A stretch of 64,000 nucleotides of DNA from Brevibacterium sp. UMB1308A (GTDB lineage Bacteria > Actinomycetota > Actinomycetes > Actinomycetales > Brevibacteriaceae). The position numbers and the translations under genes were made by a program. Below are positions 28,781-36,786 of this stretch, piece by piece. How positions within the stretch are numbered: the stretch's first letter is position 1; each line of letters starts with the position of its first letter. The stretch is taken from assembly GCF_030230605.1 (NCBI RefSeq), contig NZ_JASPDO010000011.1, forward strand, positions 9,170 to 73,169. Reading direction: 5' to 3'. Below the pieces are notes generated by a model. It searched no databases and was not told where the DNA came from. It saw only the letters and a program-made list of their open reading frames with translations.

Positions 28781-29956
28781 TTATGGCAGTACCTTCTGAC
28801 TTTGAAGGGTCTGTACGGTTCGAGAAATGTTTTGGCCGGAAAGGATGACGTATGCATGTCTGTCCGCTGAGCACGTGATGGGACCACGGTCACCTGCGGC
28901 TTTCATGATCCCTGCATCTTTTACATCCTCATGTTGGCGAACGCAGGCTAACCACTGTTCGTCGGTATGTGGGCACTCACTCAGGTCCGGGAAGAATACG
29001 GCTGACTGTTCGCCACGCGGCGCATCGTTTGGCAATCGCTGGTGCTGGTAAGCGCTGAACAGTATGTTGAATGCTGTTGCTCCGACGCTCCACTCCATGA
29101 GGTCAGCAATATGATCTCCCCCAACGCGTCCATGTGCTTCGATCAAACGGGGCTGACCATCTTCCAGTATGAATTCGATGTGTGAGAGCCCGAACTGATA
29201 GTTGGCAGAATCGAGGACGGTTCGTGTAGCATCGAACAAGCGATCACGCGACTCTTCAGAAATACGAGCTGGCTGATGATGTCCAGTCTCAACGAGACCA
29301 GTTATTCCGCCAGTTACTTTCTCGGTCACGACCAGCGGGCTATGTTGGCCTGCCCACGAAATAGTTTCGACTGAAAACTCCGGCCCGACAAACCGTTGTT
29401 CGACTAGGTATTGACCGGGCTCAACCGCCAGGTCTTGGAGTTCTACTTCTGAAACGACGCTACGGACATCTCGACTACCAGAACCCGAGTTGGGTTTAAG
29501 GACGAGGCCGTGCTGTGTCTGTCGGAAAAAATCCTGAAGTCTGGAGTCTGTGCCTGTTGTCAGGTCGAGCATCGAATGCAGCCCGTTTATAGGTGACCGC
29601 TCGGGAAGAGCTTCGCGTAGCCGATGCTTATCGCGCATAATTTCAAGACTTGTAAACGAAGCAAACTTTCCTTCTGCAAGCCCCAATGCACTGTTTATAA
29701 GTGCGGCTACTTGAGACGTGTCGTCACCTAGGCCAACACACAGTGCATCACCCTGCTCACCTTTTGCACTAATGAAAGGTTCGAGCGCCCTAACCACGCT
29801 GAGGGCGTCGAGAGGGTCATGTACCTCGACTGTTTCGCCGTCGAAGTTTTCGAGCGATGACAAAAACTGAGCGTTCGCGACAGGAACAATCTCCGCACCA
29901 GCATTGTGGGCAGCATCAATCACTTCCTGGCGCGGAGTGAGAGTATAGAAATTCAT
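28781..29956 (-). CDS. ATP-grasp ligase (gene 3 of accessory operon)
   Basis: 391 residues with an ATP-grasp fold. Visible are the Lys of the ATP-binding strand and Gly-rich loop (LVLKPNSGSGSRDV, Lys about 154), YLVEQRFVGPEFSVE (hinge and Glu), and the metal-binding end LSHIEFILEDGQPRLIEAHG with RVGGDHI just after (Glu 261, Glu 273, Arg 277). The E-x-H-x-R-x-GGD form resembles carboxylate-amine ligases such as BacD-type L-amino-acid ligases more than biosynthetic housekeeping enzymes. It overlaps the MFS gene by 4 bp. Substrates cannot be told from sequence. Confidence 0.85.
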   Translation of the reverse strand: MNFYTLTPRQEVIDAAHNAGAEIVPVANAQFLSSLENFDGETVEVHDPLDALSVVRALEPFISAKGEQGDALCVGLGDDTSQVAALINSALGLAEGKFASFTSLEIMRDKHRLREALPERSPINGLHSMLDLTTGTDSRLQDFFRQTQHGLVLKPNSGSGSRDVRSVVSEVELQDLAVEPGQYLVEQRFVGPEFSVETISWAGQHSPLVVTEKVTGGITGLVETGHHQPARISEESRDRLFDATRTVLDSANYQFGLSHIEFILEDGQPRLIEAHGRVGGDHIADLMEWSVGATAFNILFSAYQHQRLPNDAPRGEQSAVFFPDLSECPHTDEQWLACVRQHEDVKDAGIMKAAGDRGPITCSADRHAYVILSGQNISRTVQTLQSQKVLP

Positions 29957-31152
29957 GATCCAGCCTTTCGACGTGAAAGAACAACTGCTCCGGTAAAGCC
30001 CAATACAGCTAAAGGGACCGCCAAATACATCACTGACGCAGGAGAATCGAAGTGTTCGATCAAAGCACCGCCTGCGCTCGCACCTATGAGTGATGACACG
30101 CCTGCTGCGGTGGCTGTGGCTCCGTAGGCACGTGTCAAACCAGTTCCTTCTCTACGGAGCTGAGCTGTGACTTCGTCCAGTGTGGGACTCACAAGAAGTT
30201 CAGCCAGACTAAAGAGTGTTGCAAAGAGGATCACTGTCGCTGGCCCCGCTGGAATTGGTAGAACCAGAAAGCTTCCGACGAACAACAGAAACCCGATGGC
30301 CAAAACATAAGAAGATCGAACGGGTTTGAGGAGTTTCACTAACAGTGGGTATTGCAGAACAAGGATGAGAATCGCGTTTCCGGTATACACCCATGGAGAT
30401 CCAAGTGGCGTGCCAAAGCCACTTTCCGCATAGAGTGGCACGACGAGTGGCCACTGAGAATAAATCCCCCAGTACGCCAGTGTGCATCCAATCAAAACGA
30501 AAAACAGTCGGTCAAGCCGACGCCTGTCGCTTCGCATGCGAGTTTTCGTGTCTTGGCCGCTTTCTTCCGGTGGTTTGAACTTCACAAACAGTAAACCCAA
30601 ACCAAGCAACACATATGAAGTAACAACCGACAAAACAATGACGGAGAACGAGGCAACCACAAAAACGACGCCGCCGATCGACGGCCCTACGAGCGCGCCA
30701 AGGTTAACGGCGATAGATCGCATTGTGATCGTTCGGCGGTCAGACGAAGCCCTCATGAGTTCAGTTTTCAATGCGAGAGCTGTCGAAGAACTCCCAAGGC
30801 TTGCAACAACGGCGCCAACCGCGTACGTCAGTACGTTGCTGTCAAACGCAAAAACGAGGAGGCCCACGCTGCGAAGAGCCAAACCACCTATTGCCAGTGT
30901 TCTCGATCCTAATCTGGCGTTGACTGCCCCTATCAGTCCAGAGAGAATTTGCCCGGTGCCTGAGAGAAGGCCAAGAATCAATCCAGTAGCGCCAGCACCA
31001 ACACCACGATCGATGAGTTCAAGAGTGATCAGCGGGTAGAACATGAATGTCGTGATCCCGCTGATCACAATTGCAACGAGAAACACCCAGGTGGATGATG
31101 TCGCTGCATCAACTGATTCTATTGAACCATTTTTGGAAGGGTCAGGCATCAT
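29953..31152 (-). CDS. MFS transporter (gene 2 of accessory operon)
   Basis: 399 residues with about 12 hydrophobic segments and a central hydrophilic loop (KFKPPEESGQDTKTRMRSDR, about residues 195-215), as in 12-TM major facilitator proteins. The motif after TM2-3 is NARLGSRTLAIGG, in place of the usual D-x-x-G-R-R. It sits between two ATP-grasp genes with 4-bp overlaps at both ends, so it is most simply the exporter of whatever they make (inference), comparable in layout to BacE beside BacD in bacilysin synthesis. Confidence 0.85.
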   Translation of the reverse strand: MMPDPSKNGSIESVDAATSSTWVFLVAIVISGITTFMFYPLITLELIDRGVGAGATGLILGLLSGTGQILSGLIGAVNARLGSRTLAIGGLALRSVGLLVFAFDSNVLTYAVGAVVASLGSSSTALALKTELMRASSDRRTITMRSIAVNLGALVGPSIGGVVFVVASFSVIVLSVVTSYVLLGLGLLFVKFKPPEESGQDTKTRMRSDRRRLDRLFFVLIGCTLAYWGIYSQWPLVVPLYAESGFGTPLGSPWVYTGNAILILVLQYPLLVKLLKPVRSSYVLAIGFLLFVGSFLVLPIPAGPATVILFATLFSLAELLVSPTLDEVTAQLRREGTGLTRAYGATATAAGVSSLIGASAGGALIEHFDSPASVMYLAVPLAVLGFTGAVVLSRRKAGS

Positions 31153-32387
31153 TGGACATCCACCGTTAGCGCTTGCGAGGCCGCAAGAGCTCTGTCTTGC
31201 GCCAGGGCAGGAGTTGCTGCTGTGGCGTACACGTTTCCGATGCGCGCCTTGTACGACGTGGTGTCCGTGATGTGGTCACCTATCGACTTTGACGGAATCC
31301 ACCCGGGCTGCCCCGGATAAAACCGCAGATTATCAAGCCTCTCTATACCGCGAAGTTGGCCAGTTTGAGTGGAATAGATGCTCACATGACTATGGCCTGC
31401 ACAAACTTCACGGATCTCAGGGAGGTGAGGTTCCATGTTGAGGGCATCAGCGACAGCCAGAGCGTACGGGTCAAAGTTGGTGCATGTGTCAATTGCAGGT
31501 GTGATCAAAGCGCCGGGCATCCGCGCGTTAAGTTCGACCAGCGCAAACCCGGTGGCAGTCTCAATGAACTCTACGTGTGCGAACCCAACGTCGTACTGTA
31601 GCTTCGCAAGGAGGCTCTTCCCCCATTGTTCGACCTCAGCTTCCCACGGTGTCCCATACTCGTGGGGAAAGGTTTTGACGTTTTCGAGAAAGACTGGTGG
31701 GGCCGTCAAAATTCGGTTTGTGATGCCGAAGAAAACAGTGGAGTTGCCGTTTGACCAGAACTCGGCCGAATACAGCGGTCCACGATAGTAGGGTTCGGTT
31801 ACGAAAGCGTCCTGGTCTCCCGCAGAAGCGCGAAGTTCTTCCAGTTCGTGCTCGGTGTGAACAAGGTCAATGCCGAGTGATCCAGTTCCATTACGTGGCT
31901 TGACTATTTTAGGAAAATCACTGACAGGCGTGGCGGAATACGCGGAGAGTTCCCGTTGCACCCACTCCTTGTCACGGAAATTCTTGAGACGAGAGCTTGA
32001 AAATCGACGTGGAAAATCAAACTCTTCACGTAACTCAGCCGCAATCACACCCCATGTGTCAGTAGAGCTAAAAACGGCACCTATGTTATTTCGCTCGGCT
32101 CTAATGTATGCGCGCAATTGTTCGTGATCGTTTGTGGGGAATGTGAGTACGTCAGCACCTTCTGTATCAGAATAAATCGAAGGGTCCGAGGCAAGAAGCC
32201 TGAGTTTGTAACCACGTTTCTGCGCGTGCTCCGCCATCCTGTTGACGCCGAGGGTCATCGCCTCCACAGCTAAAAGTGTCTTCAACTCTGGCGCCCCCTT
32301 TGCACTACCGCCTCGGTCCAGCAGGAACTCCCACCTGTTTGAATCATTAACTACGGGTGACAGGCTAGCACGGAAGAGCACGATCAA
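31149..32387 (-). CDS. ATP-grasp ligase (gene 1 of accessory operon)
   Basis: Up to 412 residues. It has an N-terminal preATP-grasp Rossmann-like part (YKLRLLASDPSIYSD, GAVFSSTDTWGVIAAEL), then the ATP-grasp core: FPKIVKPRNGTGSLGID (Lys about 163, Gly-rich loop), VTEPYYRGPLYSAEFW, and FAHVEFIETATGFALVELNA with metal ligands Glu 273, Glu 285 and Asn 287 and then Arg 289. The C-terminal part (HSHVSIYSTQTGQLRGIE) resembles the ATP-grasp lid extension seen in L-amino-acid ligases. It is a different branch from the downstream ATP-grasp. The open frame starts at a TTG at 32387; GTG at 32381 is an alternative. Divergent from the MFS gene at 32859. Confidence 0.82.
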   Translation of the reverse strand: MIVLFRASLSPVVNDSNRWEFLLDRGGSAKGAPELKTLLAVEAMTLGVNRMAEHAQKRGYKLRLLASDPSIYSDTEGADVLTFPTNDHEQLRAYIRAERNNIGAVFSSTDTWGVIAAELREEFDFPRRFSSSRLKNFRDKEWVQRELSAYSATPVSDFPKIVKPRNGTGSLGIDLVHTEHELEELRASAGDQDAFVTEPYYRGPLYSAEFWSNGNSTVFFGITNRILTAPPVFLENVKTFPHEYGTPWEAEVEQWGKSLLAKLQYDVGFAHVEFIETATGFALVELNARMPGALITPAIDTCTNFDPYALAVADALNMEPHLPEIREVCAGHSHVSIYSTQTGQLRGIERLDNLRFYPGQPGWIPSKSIGDHITDTTSYKARIGNVYATAATPALAQDRALAASQALTVDVQ

Positions 32388-32408
32388 ACCGCCGTCTTTC
32401 TGGCGCCC

Positions 32409-32549
32409 CTAACCACTCTTCTTCCACCCGCGGGTGTCCTTTGCAGGTCGGTCTTTCATCATGTGCACACCAACTACCGACCGTGCTTCGTTGACCGTCA
32501 CGCCAGCTTTGCTGGCCACCGAATCCAAACCCGCGCCCCTCACAGTGGG
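32409..32549 (-). pseudogene. dprA 3'-end fragment, copy 1
   Basis: 141 bp that align base for base, without gaps, to the last 141 bp of intact dprA (37475-37615). Read in the dprA frame it gives PTVRGAGLDSVASKAG, VTVNEARSVVG, then HMMKDRPAKDTRGWKKSG and a stop. It encodes part of the C-terminal winged-helix (DprA_WH) domain. No dprA sequence lies upstream of it; the flank is the end of an AbiEii gene. It differs from copy 2 by about a dozen bases over 180 bp, clearly fewer than either copy differs from dprA outside the conserved core. Confidence 0.9.
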
Positions 32550-32626
32550 ATTTCCCAGGACCTAGATCGCGGATCCCAGCTCATGCCCACGCCCCGCTGC
32601 ACGGTCGAGGCGATGCGCGGGGTATG
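32540..32626 (-). pseudogene. AbiEii 3'-end remnant joined to dprA-tail copy 1
   Basis: About 28 codons ending at a TGA (32540-32542) that lies inside the dprA-tail copy. The translation ends MSWDPRSRSWEIPL, nearly identical to the last residues of the intact AbiEii toxin at 35884 (TTWDPRSRSWEIPL). Upstream similarity fades within about 30 codons. The remaining intergenic part, 32627-32858, holds a 32-codon ORF (from 32624) that I cannot assign, and nothing else recognisable. Confidence 0.75.
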
Positions 32627-32858
32627 AGTGAAGACATGCTAACCTCCGGCGTATGCCGCTCAACGATAAACGAACTCGCCGACCTCACTTTCGCTTCTGA
32701 CAAGACACTGGTGTTCTGAGCCGTCAAGCACCACACCGCCCCGGGACGAAACGTCACTGACCTCGAATCGCTAATTCAGCTTGCAGAGACATTCCGACTT
32801 GCGTCGGCACCAACTGGACTTTGCACCCACGCTCGTCACTCACCACGAAAGATACCGA

Positions 32859-34118
32859 ATGAATACCGGTTCTAAACTCCACGCACCGATTAGTGAACAC
32901 GAACGTGCCCGCGTGCACAAACGCACGCTCACAGTTGTGATCCTGAGCCAGATCCTTGGGGGTGCTGGCCTGGCTGCCGGGATCGCTGTAGGAGCGCTGC
33001 TTGCGCAAGACATGCTCGGCTCCGATGCTCTCTCCGGCTTGCCGACTGGCCTATTCACGCTTGGCTCGGCCCTCGCCGCCTACCTTGTGGGCCGCTCCAC
33101 ACAGCGATTCGGTCGCCGCATGGGCTTGGCCTGCGGGTTCATCACCGGTGGGATCGGCGCTCTCGGCGTCGTGATCGCCGCAATCGCAGACAACGCTCCA
33201 CTGTTGTTCGTTGCTTTGTTCGTCTACGGCTCAGGCACTGCGACGAACCTGCAAGCCCGCTATGCTGGCACAGACCTGGCACTGCCCAGCAGGCGCGGGT
33301 TCGGAGCGAGCATGGCGATGGTCGCCACCACGATCGGTGCCGTCGCAGGCCCCAACCTCATCGAGCCAATGGGCGTTTTCGCTGACGCGATAGGCGTGCC
33401 AACTCTGGCGGGTCCGTTCATCCTGGCAGCGGTTGCCTATACCGTGGCTGGTCTCTTCCTGTTCGCATTCCTCCGCCCCGACCCCTACCTGCTTGCACGA
33501 GACATAGCCCAACACGAAACAACCCAAGTCGCCCAGAGTGATCAGGCCACGACACTACCGAAAGTCGGGGTGAGCGCATACGTCGGCGCGACGGTAATGG
33601 TGCTCACGCAGATCGTCATGATCGCGATCATGTCGATGACTCCGGTACACATGAGAGCCCACAACTACGGAATGGACGCGATTGGTCTCGTGATCGGACT
33701 CCATATCGGAGCGATGTGGCTACCCTCACTATTCACCGGCACCCTCGTCGACAAACTTGGTCGCACCCCAATGGTGATCGCGTCCGGAGTCACACTGTTG
33801 CTCGCCGGGCTCTTGGCAGCACTTGCTCCTGCCGATTCTCTCGGACTGCTAATCCTTGCGCTCGTACTGCTCGGCCTCGGATGGAACTTTGGCCTAATCG
33901 CAGGCACAGCGCTCGTGGTCGATGCAACAGTGCCGCAGAACCGACCTAAGACACAGGGCACCATCGATGTGCTCATCGCGCTCGCCGGCGCCGCCGGCGG
34001 GGTGGCATCCGGGGCCGTCTTGCACGCCACGAGCTACCAGGTGCTGTCCATTGGCGGCGGCACCCTCGTTACCCTCCTAATCTCCGTTCTCTTCTGGGCA
34101 CGGAACGAACAGCGCTGA
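32859..34118 (+). CDS. MFS transporter (drug/sugar type)
   Basis: About 419 residues from the ATG at 32859 (MNTGSKLHAPISEHERARVH), with about 12 membrane segments. Motif A is present after TM2 as GRSTQRFGRRMGLACG and again in the second half as GTLVDKLGRTPMVIAS. DHA1-like; substrate unknown. It is on the plus strand, against the surrounding conserved genes, and it lies between dprA-tail copy 1 and the broken AbiEi gene, so it belongs to the accessory cassette. The ribosome-binding site is weak (GAAAGA). Confidence 0.85.
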   Translation: MNTGSKLHAPISEHERARVHKRTLTVVILSQILGGAGLAAGIAVGALLAQDMLGSDALSGLPTGLFTLGSALAAYLVGRSTQRFGRRMGLACGFITGGIGALGVVIAAIADNAPLLFVALFVYGSGTATNLQARYAGTDLALPSRRGFGASMAMVATTIGAVAGPNLIEPMGVFADAIGVPTLAGPFILAAVAYTVAGLFLFAFLRPDPYLLARDIAQHETTQVAQSDQATTLPKVGVSAYVGATVMVLTQIVMIAIMSMTPVHMRAHNYGMDAIGLVIGLHIGAMWLPSLFTGTLVDKLGRTPMVIASGVTLLLAGLLAALAPADSLGLLILALVLLGLGWNFGLIAGTALVVDATVPQNRPKTQGTIDVLIALAGAAGGVASGAVLHATSYQVLSIGGGTLVTLLISVLFWARNEQR

Positions 34119-34163
34119 GGCGAAAGCTCACTGCTTCCCACCACGAGAGCGTTACCCTTTTCC

Positions 34164-34298
34164 ATGAAAGAGAAGAATATGTCTGGGCTGAGCAAAGCCG
34201 CCGTGTGGTTGCGTGAACGAGGCATCGATGCGAAAGCGATGGATGAGGGCATCATCGAGTGGAGAGCGAACAAAGACATCATTCTCAACGTCGCTTGA
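34164..34298 (+). CDS. 44-residue ORF resembling the end of a rhodanese-like domain
   Basis: A short ORF 46 bp after the MFS gene on the same strand. The translation contains AAVWLRERGIDAKAMDEGII then EWRANKDIILNVA. The LRERGIDA ... EGIIEW pattern is like the last strands of rhodanese domains (x-L-x-x-x-G-x-x-x-x-x-x-x-GG-x-x-x-W). The catalytic Cys loop is absent, so it is either a remnant or a small accessory peptide. The following 200 bp (34299-34500) contain no clear gene. Confidence 0.4.
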   Translation: MKEKNMSGLSKAAVWLRERGIDAKAMDEGIIEWRANKDIILNVA

Positions 34299-34499
34299 AA
34301 ACCCGAGACTTACGAACCTCAGAGCACACCGCACTTCCTGCATACGCGCAACACTTCGAGACTCATAGGGGATTTGGGACCGCTCTGTTTGTAGGCTGGA
34401 TAGACCATCGATCGACTTGTACGGCCCGGACGAGCATTGACGCCTGGCTGGTGTCGCGATGTGTTCATGCGCTCTCTCCTTGTTCAAGGAGGTGCACTT

Positions 34500-34804
34500 T
34501 CCACTCCGCGCCGGCCATTACCGAGCAGGCGATCACCTGGCACCAGTTTGACACCGAGACCTTCGACCTCGGACGCGACGAAGTGCCGGTCAGAGGCGCA
34601 GACCTATCGATCGGGCTCTACTCCCCCGAACGTTGCATCGCCGACGCGTTCCGTCTCCGCGGCCAGCTCGGCTACGAGATCGCACGAGACTCACTCAGGG
34701 AGTGATTGCGTCGTGGAGGGAAGCCCAACAACCTGATTCAGATCGCCTTGCAGCTCCCCCGGGCCAAGACTCCGATCATCCGCGCCTTGGAGACACTGTT
34801 ATGA
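34500..34804 (+). pseudogene. Broken AbiEi-family antitoxin gene
   Basis: The plus strand encodes ITWHQFDTETFDLGRDE, GADLSIGLYSPERCIADAFR and LGYEIARDSLRE, followed by a TGA at 34703 and then, in the same frame, LRRGGKPNNLIQIALQLP and IIRALETLL, then a stop at 34802. This lines up with the C-terminal half of intact AbiEi at 36783 (VTWHSFAPDTFTLGRE, MAIYSPERTIIDCFR, YDALRRWLPRTG). The internal TGA stands where the family has Trp, consistent with a TGG-to-TGA change. The N-terminal half is missing or frameshifted. An ATG at 34801 overlaps the final stop by 4 bp, as an AbiEii start would, but that frame encodes only about 32 unrecognisable residues. Confidence 0.75.
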
Positions 34805-34886
34805 CGCGCGGCGAAGAGGTCGACGTCGACCTGATCGGATACATTGATACTCCCAACAAGTACTACAGCCCTGCGAGAACCCTTAG

Positions 34887-35648
34887 ATGCACCACATGAA
34901 TGACCTAGACCCTCTAATTGTTAGCCTCACTGGATCGGTTACACTCTCTGCTCCGATCGTGTCTGCAATCGAGTCAGGCGAGTTGGAACCAGAAGGAGCG
35001 TTCGCACGTTTTTCTGGCACGTGTCACGCCTTGGCTCCGCAGTGGTTTGATTCAAACCAGCTTCAGGCGCATGAAGCGTTTTGGTGCTTCGATGATGGTG
35101 CACAAATCGACCAGACAATCAGCGGTGAACTGGCCTGGTTCCAAACAGGCGTTTACACCTCATCGGTCGCACTGCAATCCGTCCCTCTACTGGTCCATGC
35201 TGCAGGAGAGGCTGTCAAACAGCTAGGCACTTCCAGCTTCGACAGCATCCGCGTTCAAGTGCCACATGCGAGAGGCGGCTTTGGTGAGGAAGCAATCCAG
35301 CAGCTCGTGGACCAGTTTTCAGCGCTAGCCAATGTGCGGTCTGCTGTTGAAGTACATGCGCAATTACTGTGCCGAAGGCACCACAAACGGTGGACCTCAG
35401 AAGCTACGACATGGTTCGACAGTACCTACCTGGTGCCACTAGCCTTGCAAAACTTAGAAATGGCGCAGGACCGTGTGAATCTTGACAACCGGTGGGCGCT
35501 CCGACAAGCGCAAAGCTTGTGTACTGCAGTATTTTCTGCTCCTGAATGGTCTTTATCACTGGCATCAACAATTGCTGTGCTCATGGTCGAAGCAACACGC
35601 GCAACTTGCACCAATGGCACTGTAATTGTGGAAGTCAAACGCGGATGA
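34887..35648 (+). CDS. Hypothetical protein, no recognised family
   Basis: 253 residues (or 250 from the second ATG). No signal peptide, membrane segment or familiar catalytic motif stands out. The protein is mixed alpha/beta in look, with several Trp and Cys and a short basic stretch, CRRHHKRWTSEATTWF, near the middle; the C-terminal part is helical (LALQNLEMAQDRVNLDNRWA). The codon and base composition looks less GC-rich than the MFS gene upstream. It lies between the broken AbiEi gene and dprA-tail copy 2, within the accessory block, and ends about 100 bp before that copy. Function unknown; the long open frame is the only support. Confidence 0.6.
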   Translation: MHHMNDLDPLIVSLTGSVTLSAPIVSAIESGELEPEGAFARFSGTCHALAPQWFDSNQLQAHEAFWCFDDGAQIDQTISGELAWFQTGVYTSSVALQSVPLLVHAAGEAVKQLGTSSFDSIRVQVPHARGGFGEEAIQQLVDQFSALANVRSAVEVHAQLLCRRHHKRWTSEATTWFDSTYLVPLALQNLEMAQDRVNLDNRWALRQAQSLCTAVFSAPEWSLSLASTIAVLMVEATRATCTNGTVIVEVKRG

Positions 35649-35752
35649 TACGAGTTACTGCGTCGATGCGCTCTTGATGGTTTGTTGCCAACCGACTGCG
35701 GGGTACGACGCGCTGTCATGATGCCGCTCTCACCACGCACAGAACAGAGCCT

Positions 35753-35893
35753 CTAACCAGTCTTCTTCCACCCGTGGGTGTCCTTTGCAGCTCGGCCTTT
35801 CATCATGAGCACACCAACCACCGACCGTGCTTCGTTGACCGTCACCCCAGCTTTGCTGGCCACCGAATCCAAACCCGCGCCCCTCACAGTGGG
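35753..35893 (-). pseudogene. dprA 3'-end fragment, copy 2
   Basis: A second, gap-free 141-bp copy of the dprA tail. In frame it reads NPTVRGAGLDSVASKAG, VTVNEARSVVGVLMMKGRAA and KDTHGWKKTG, then a stop. The central 70-80 bp are nearly identical to intact dprA, while the last 50 bp diverge. The match to copy 1 continues beyond dprA homology for about another 40 bp (to 35932) through the shared AbiEii 3' end. Confidence 0.92.
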
Positions 35894-36786
35894 ATTTCCC
35901 AGGACCGCGACCGCGGATCCCAGGTCGTGCCCGTTGCTCTGCGGTCCAGCACGGGTTCGGCGTATGCGAGGCACTCGGCGAGGAGGTCGGCGAAATGCTC
36001 TGGCGTAGTGGCTGCAAGGCGCTGTTTACGCCGCCAGTTCTGCCACCTCCGCTCGGCCAGGTCGGGCATGGTCTCCAGTAGCGGTCGCATTGAGTCCAAC
36101 TGCGTGTGGCGGTGGTCTGCGACGGCTTCGAGAGCGGCGCGTTGGTCGGCGTAGGTGATGCGGCGTGTGCCGACAATCCAAGCAATGTCGACGAAGTCGC
36201 GCCAGCGGGTGTTCACCTCGCCGCGCTCGAGAGCGGTGACGATCTTCTCTGCAAGAACCATGTGGTCGGGGTACCCGCGCAAGCGGAGCGTTCCACCAAG
36301 TAAGCATGGCAGTTCCTGCTCGACCGGTGCGGGCCAGATCGGATCGCCAAAGTTAACGTCAACGTGCAAAGCAATACGTGCGGTGGCCAGACGAACGTTG
36401 AGTTTGACACGGACGCCGGTATAGACCGCGTCATCACGGATCGACTCACCGGAGACAGAGCCGAGTTCGAAGACCAAGCCGTCATCGGGTTGTTGAACGA
36501 TGATCTCCCGGACACGAGCCTCAACGTCGAGGATGTAGTTGGGGAACCCGGTGGCGGCGAGGTCGATGTCTCGGGTGGGTCGGCGCGCGGCGAACGCAGC
36601 CATGAGCACGCCACCTTTGAGAACGAAGTCGTTCGAAACCTTTGAAGCAACCAGGCGGACGAGGAATCCTTCGAGGGCGTACAGGGTGAAGTACTCTGCC
36701 GGATCGCGACGGTGGGCGCGGGCGATGTTGCGCAAGTCGTTATACACCTGACCGGCGCGGGTGTTACGGTTCGGCGCCGGAGTCAC
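35884..36786 (-). CDS. abiEii: AbiEii/AbiGii-family nucleotidyltransferase toxin
   Basis: 300 residues from the GTG at 36786. The nucleotidyltransferase core is present: FVLKGGVLMAAFAARRPTRD followed by IDLAA (GG at 58-59, D-x-D at 73-75), the later catalytic-type Asp region (VDVNFGD), and MVLAEKIVTALERGEVNTRW with the conserved Lys. This is the toxin of type IV AbiE systems, which have been linked to phage abortive infection. It overlaps the antitoxin stop by 4 bp. Its last codons and TGA run into dprA-tail copy 2, so the extreme C-terminus (EIPL) is encoded at the junction. Confidence 0.9.
   Translation of the reverse strand: MTPAPNRNTRAGQVYNDLRNIARAHRRDPAEYFTLYALEGFLVRLVASKVSNDFVLKGGVLMAAFAARRPTRDIDLAATGFPNYILDVEARVREIIVQQPDDGLVFELGSVSGESIRDDAVYTGVRVKLNVRLATARIALHVDVNFGDPIWPAPVEQELPCLLGGTLRLRGYPDHMVLAEKIVTALERGEVNTRWRDFVDIAWIVGTRRITYADQRAALEAVADHRHTQLDSMRPLLETMPDLAERRWQNWRRKQRLAATTPEHFADLLAECLAYAEPVLDRRATGTTWDPRSRSWEIPL

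Noticed and set aside
32627..32858. 32-codon ORF at 32624 as a gene
   Set aside because: Too short, no clear ribosome-binding site and no recognisable similarity; probably debris.
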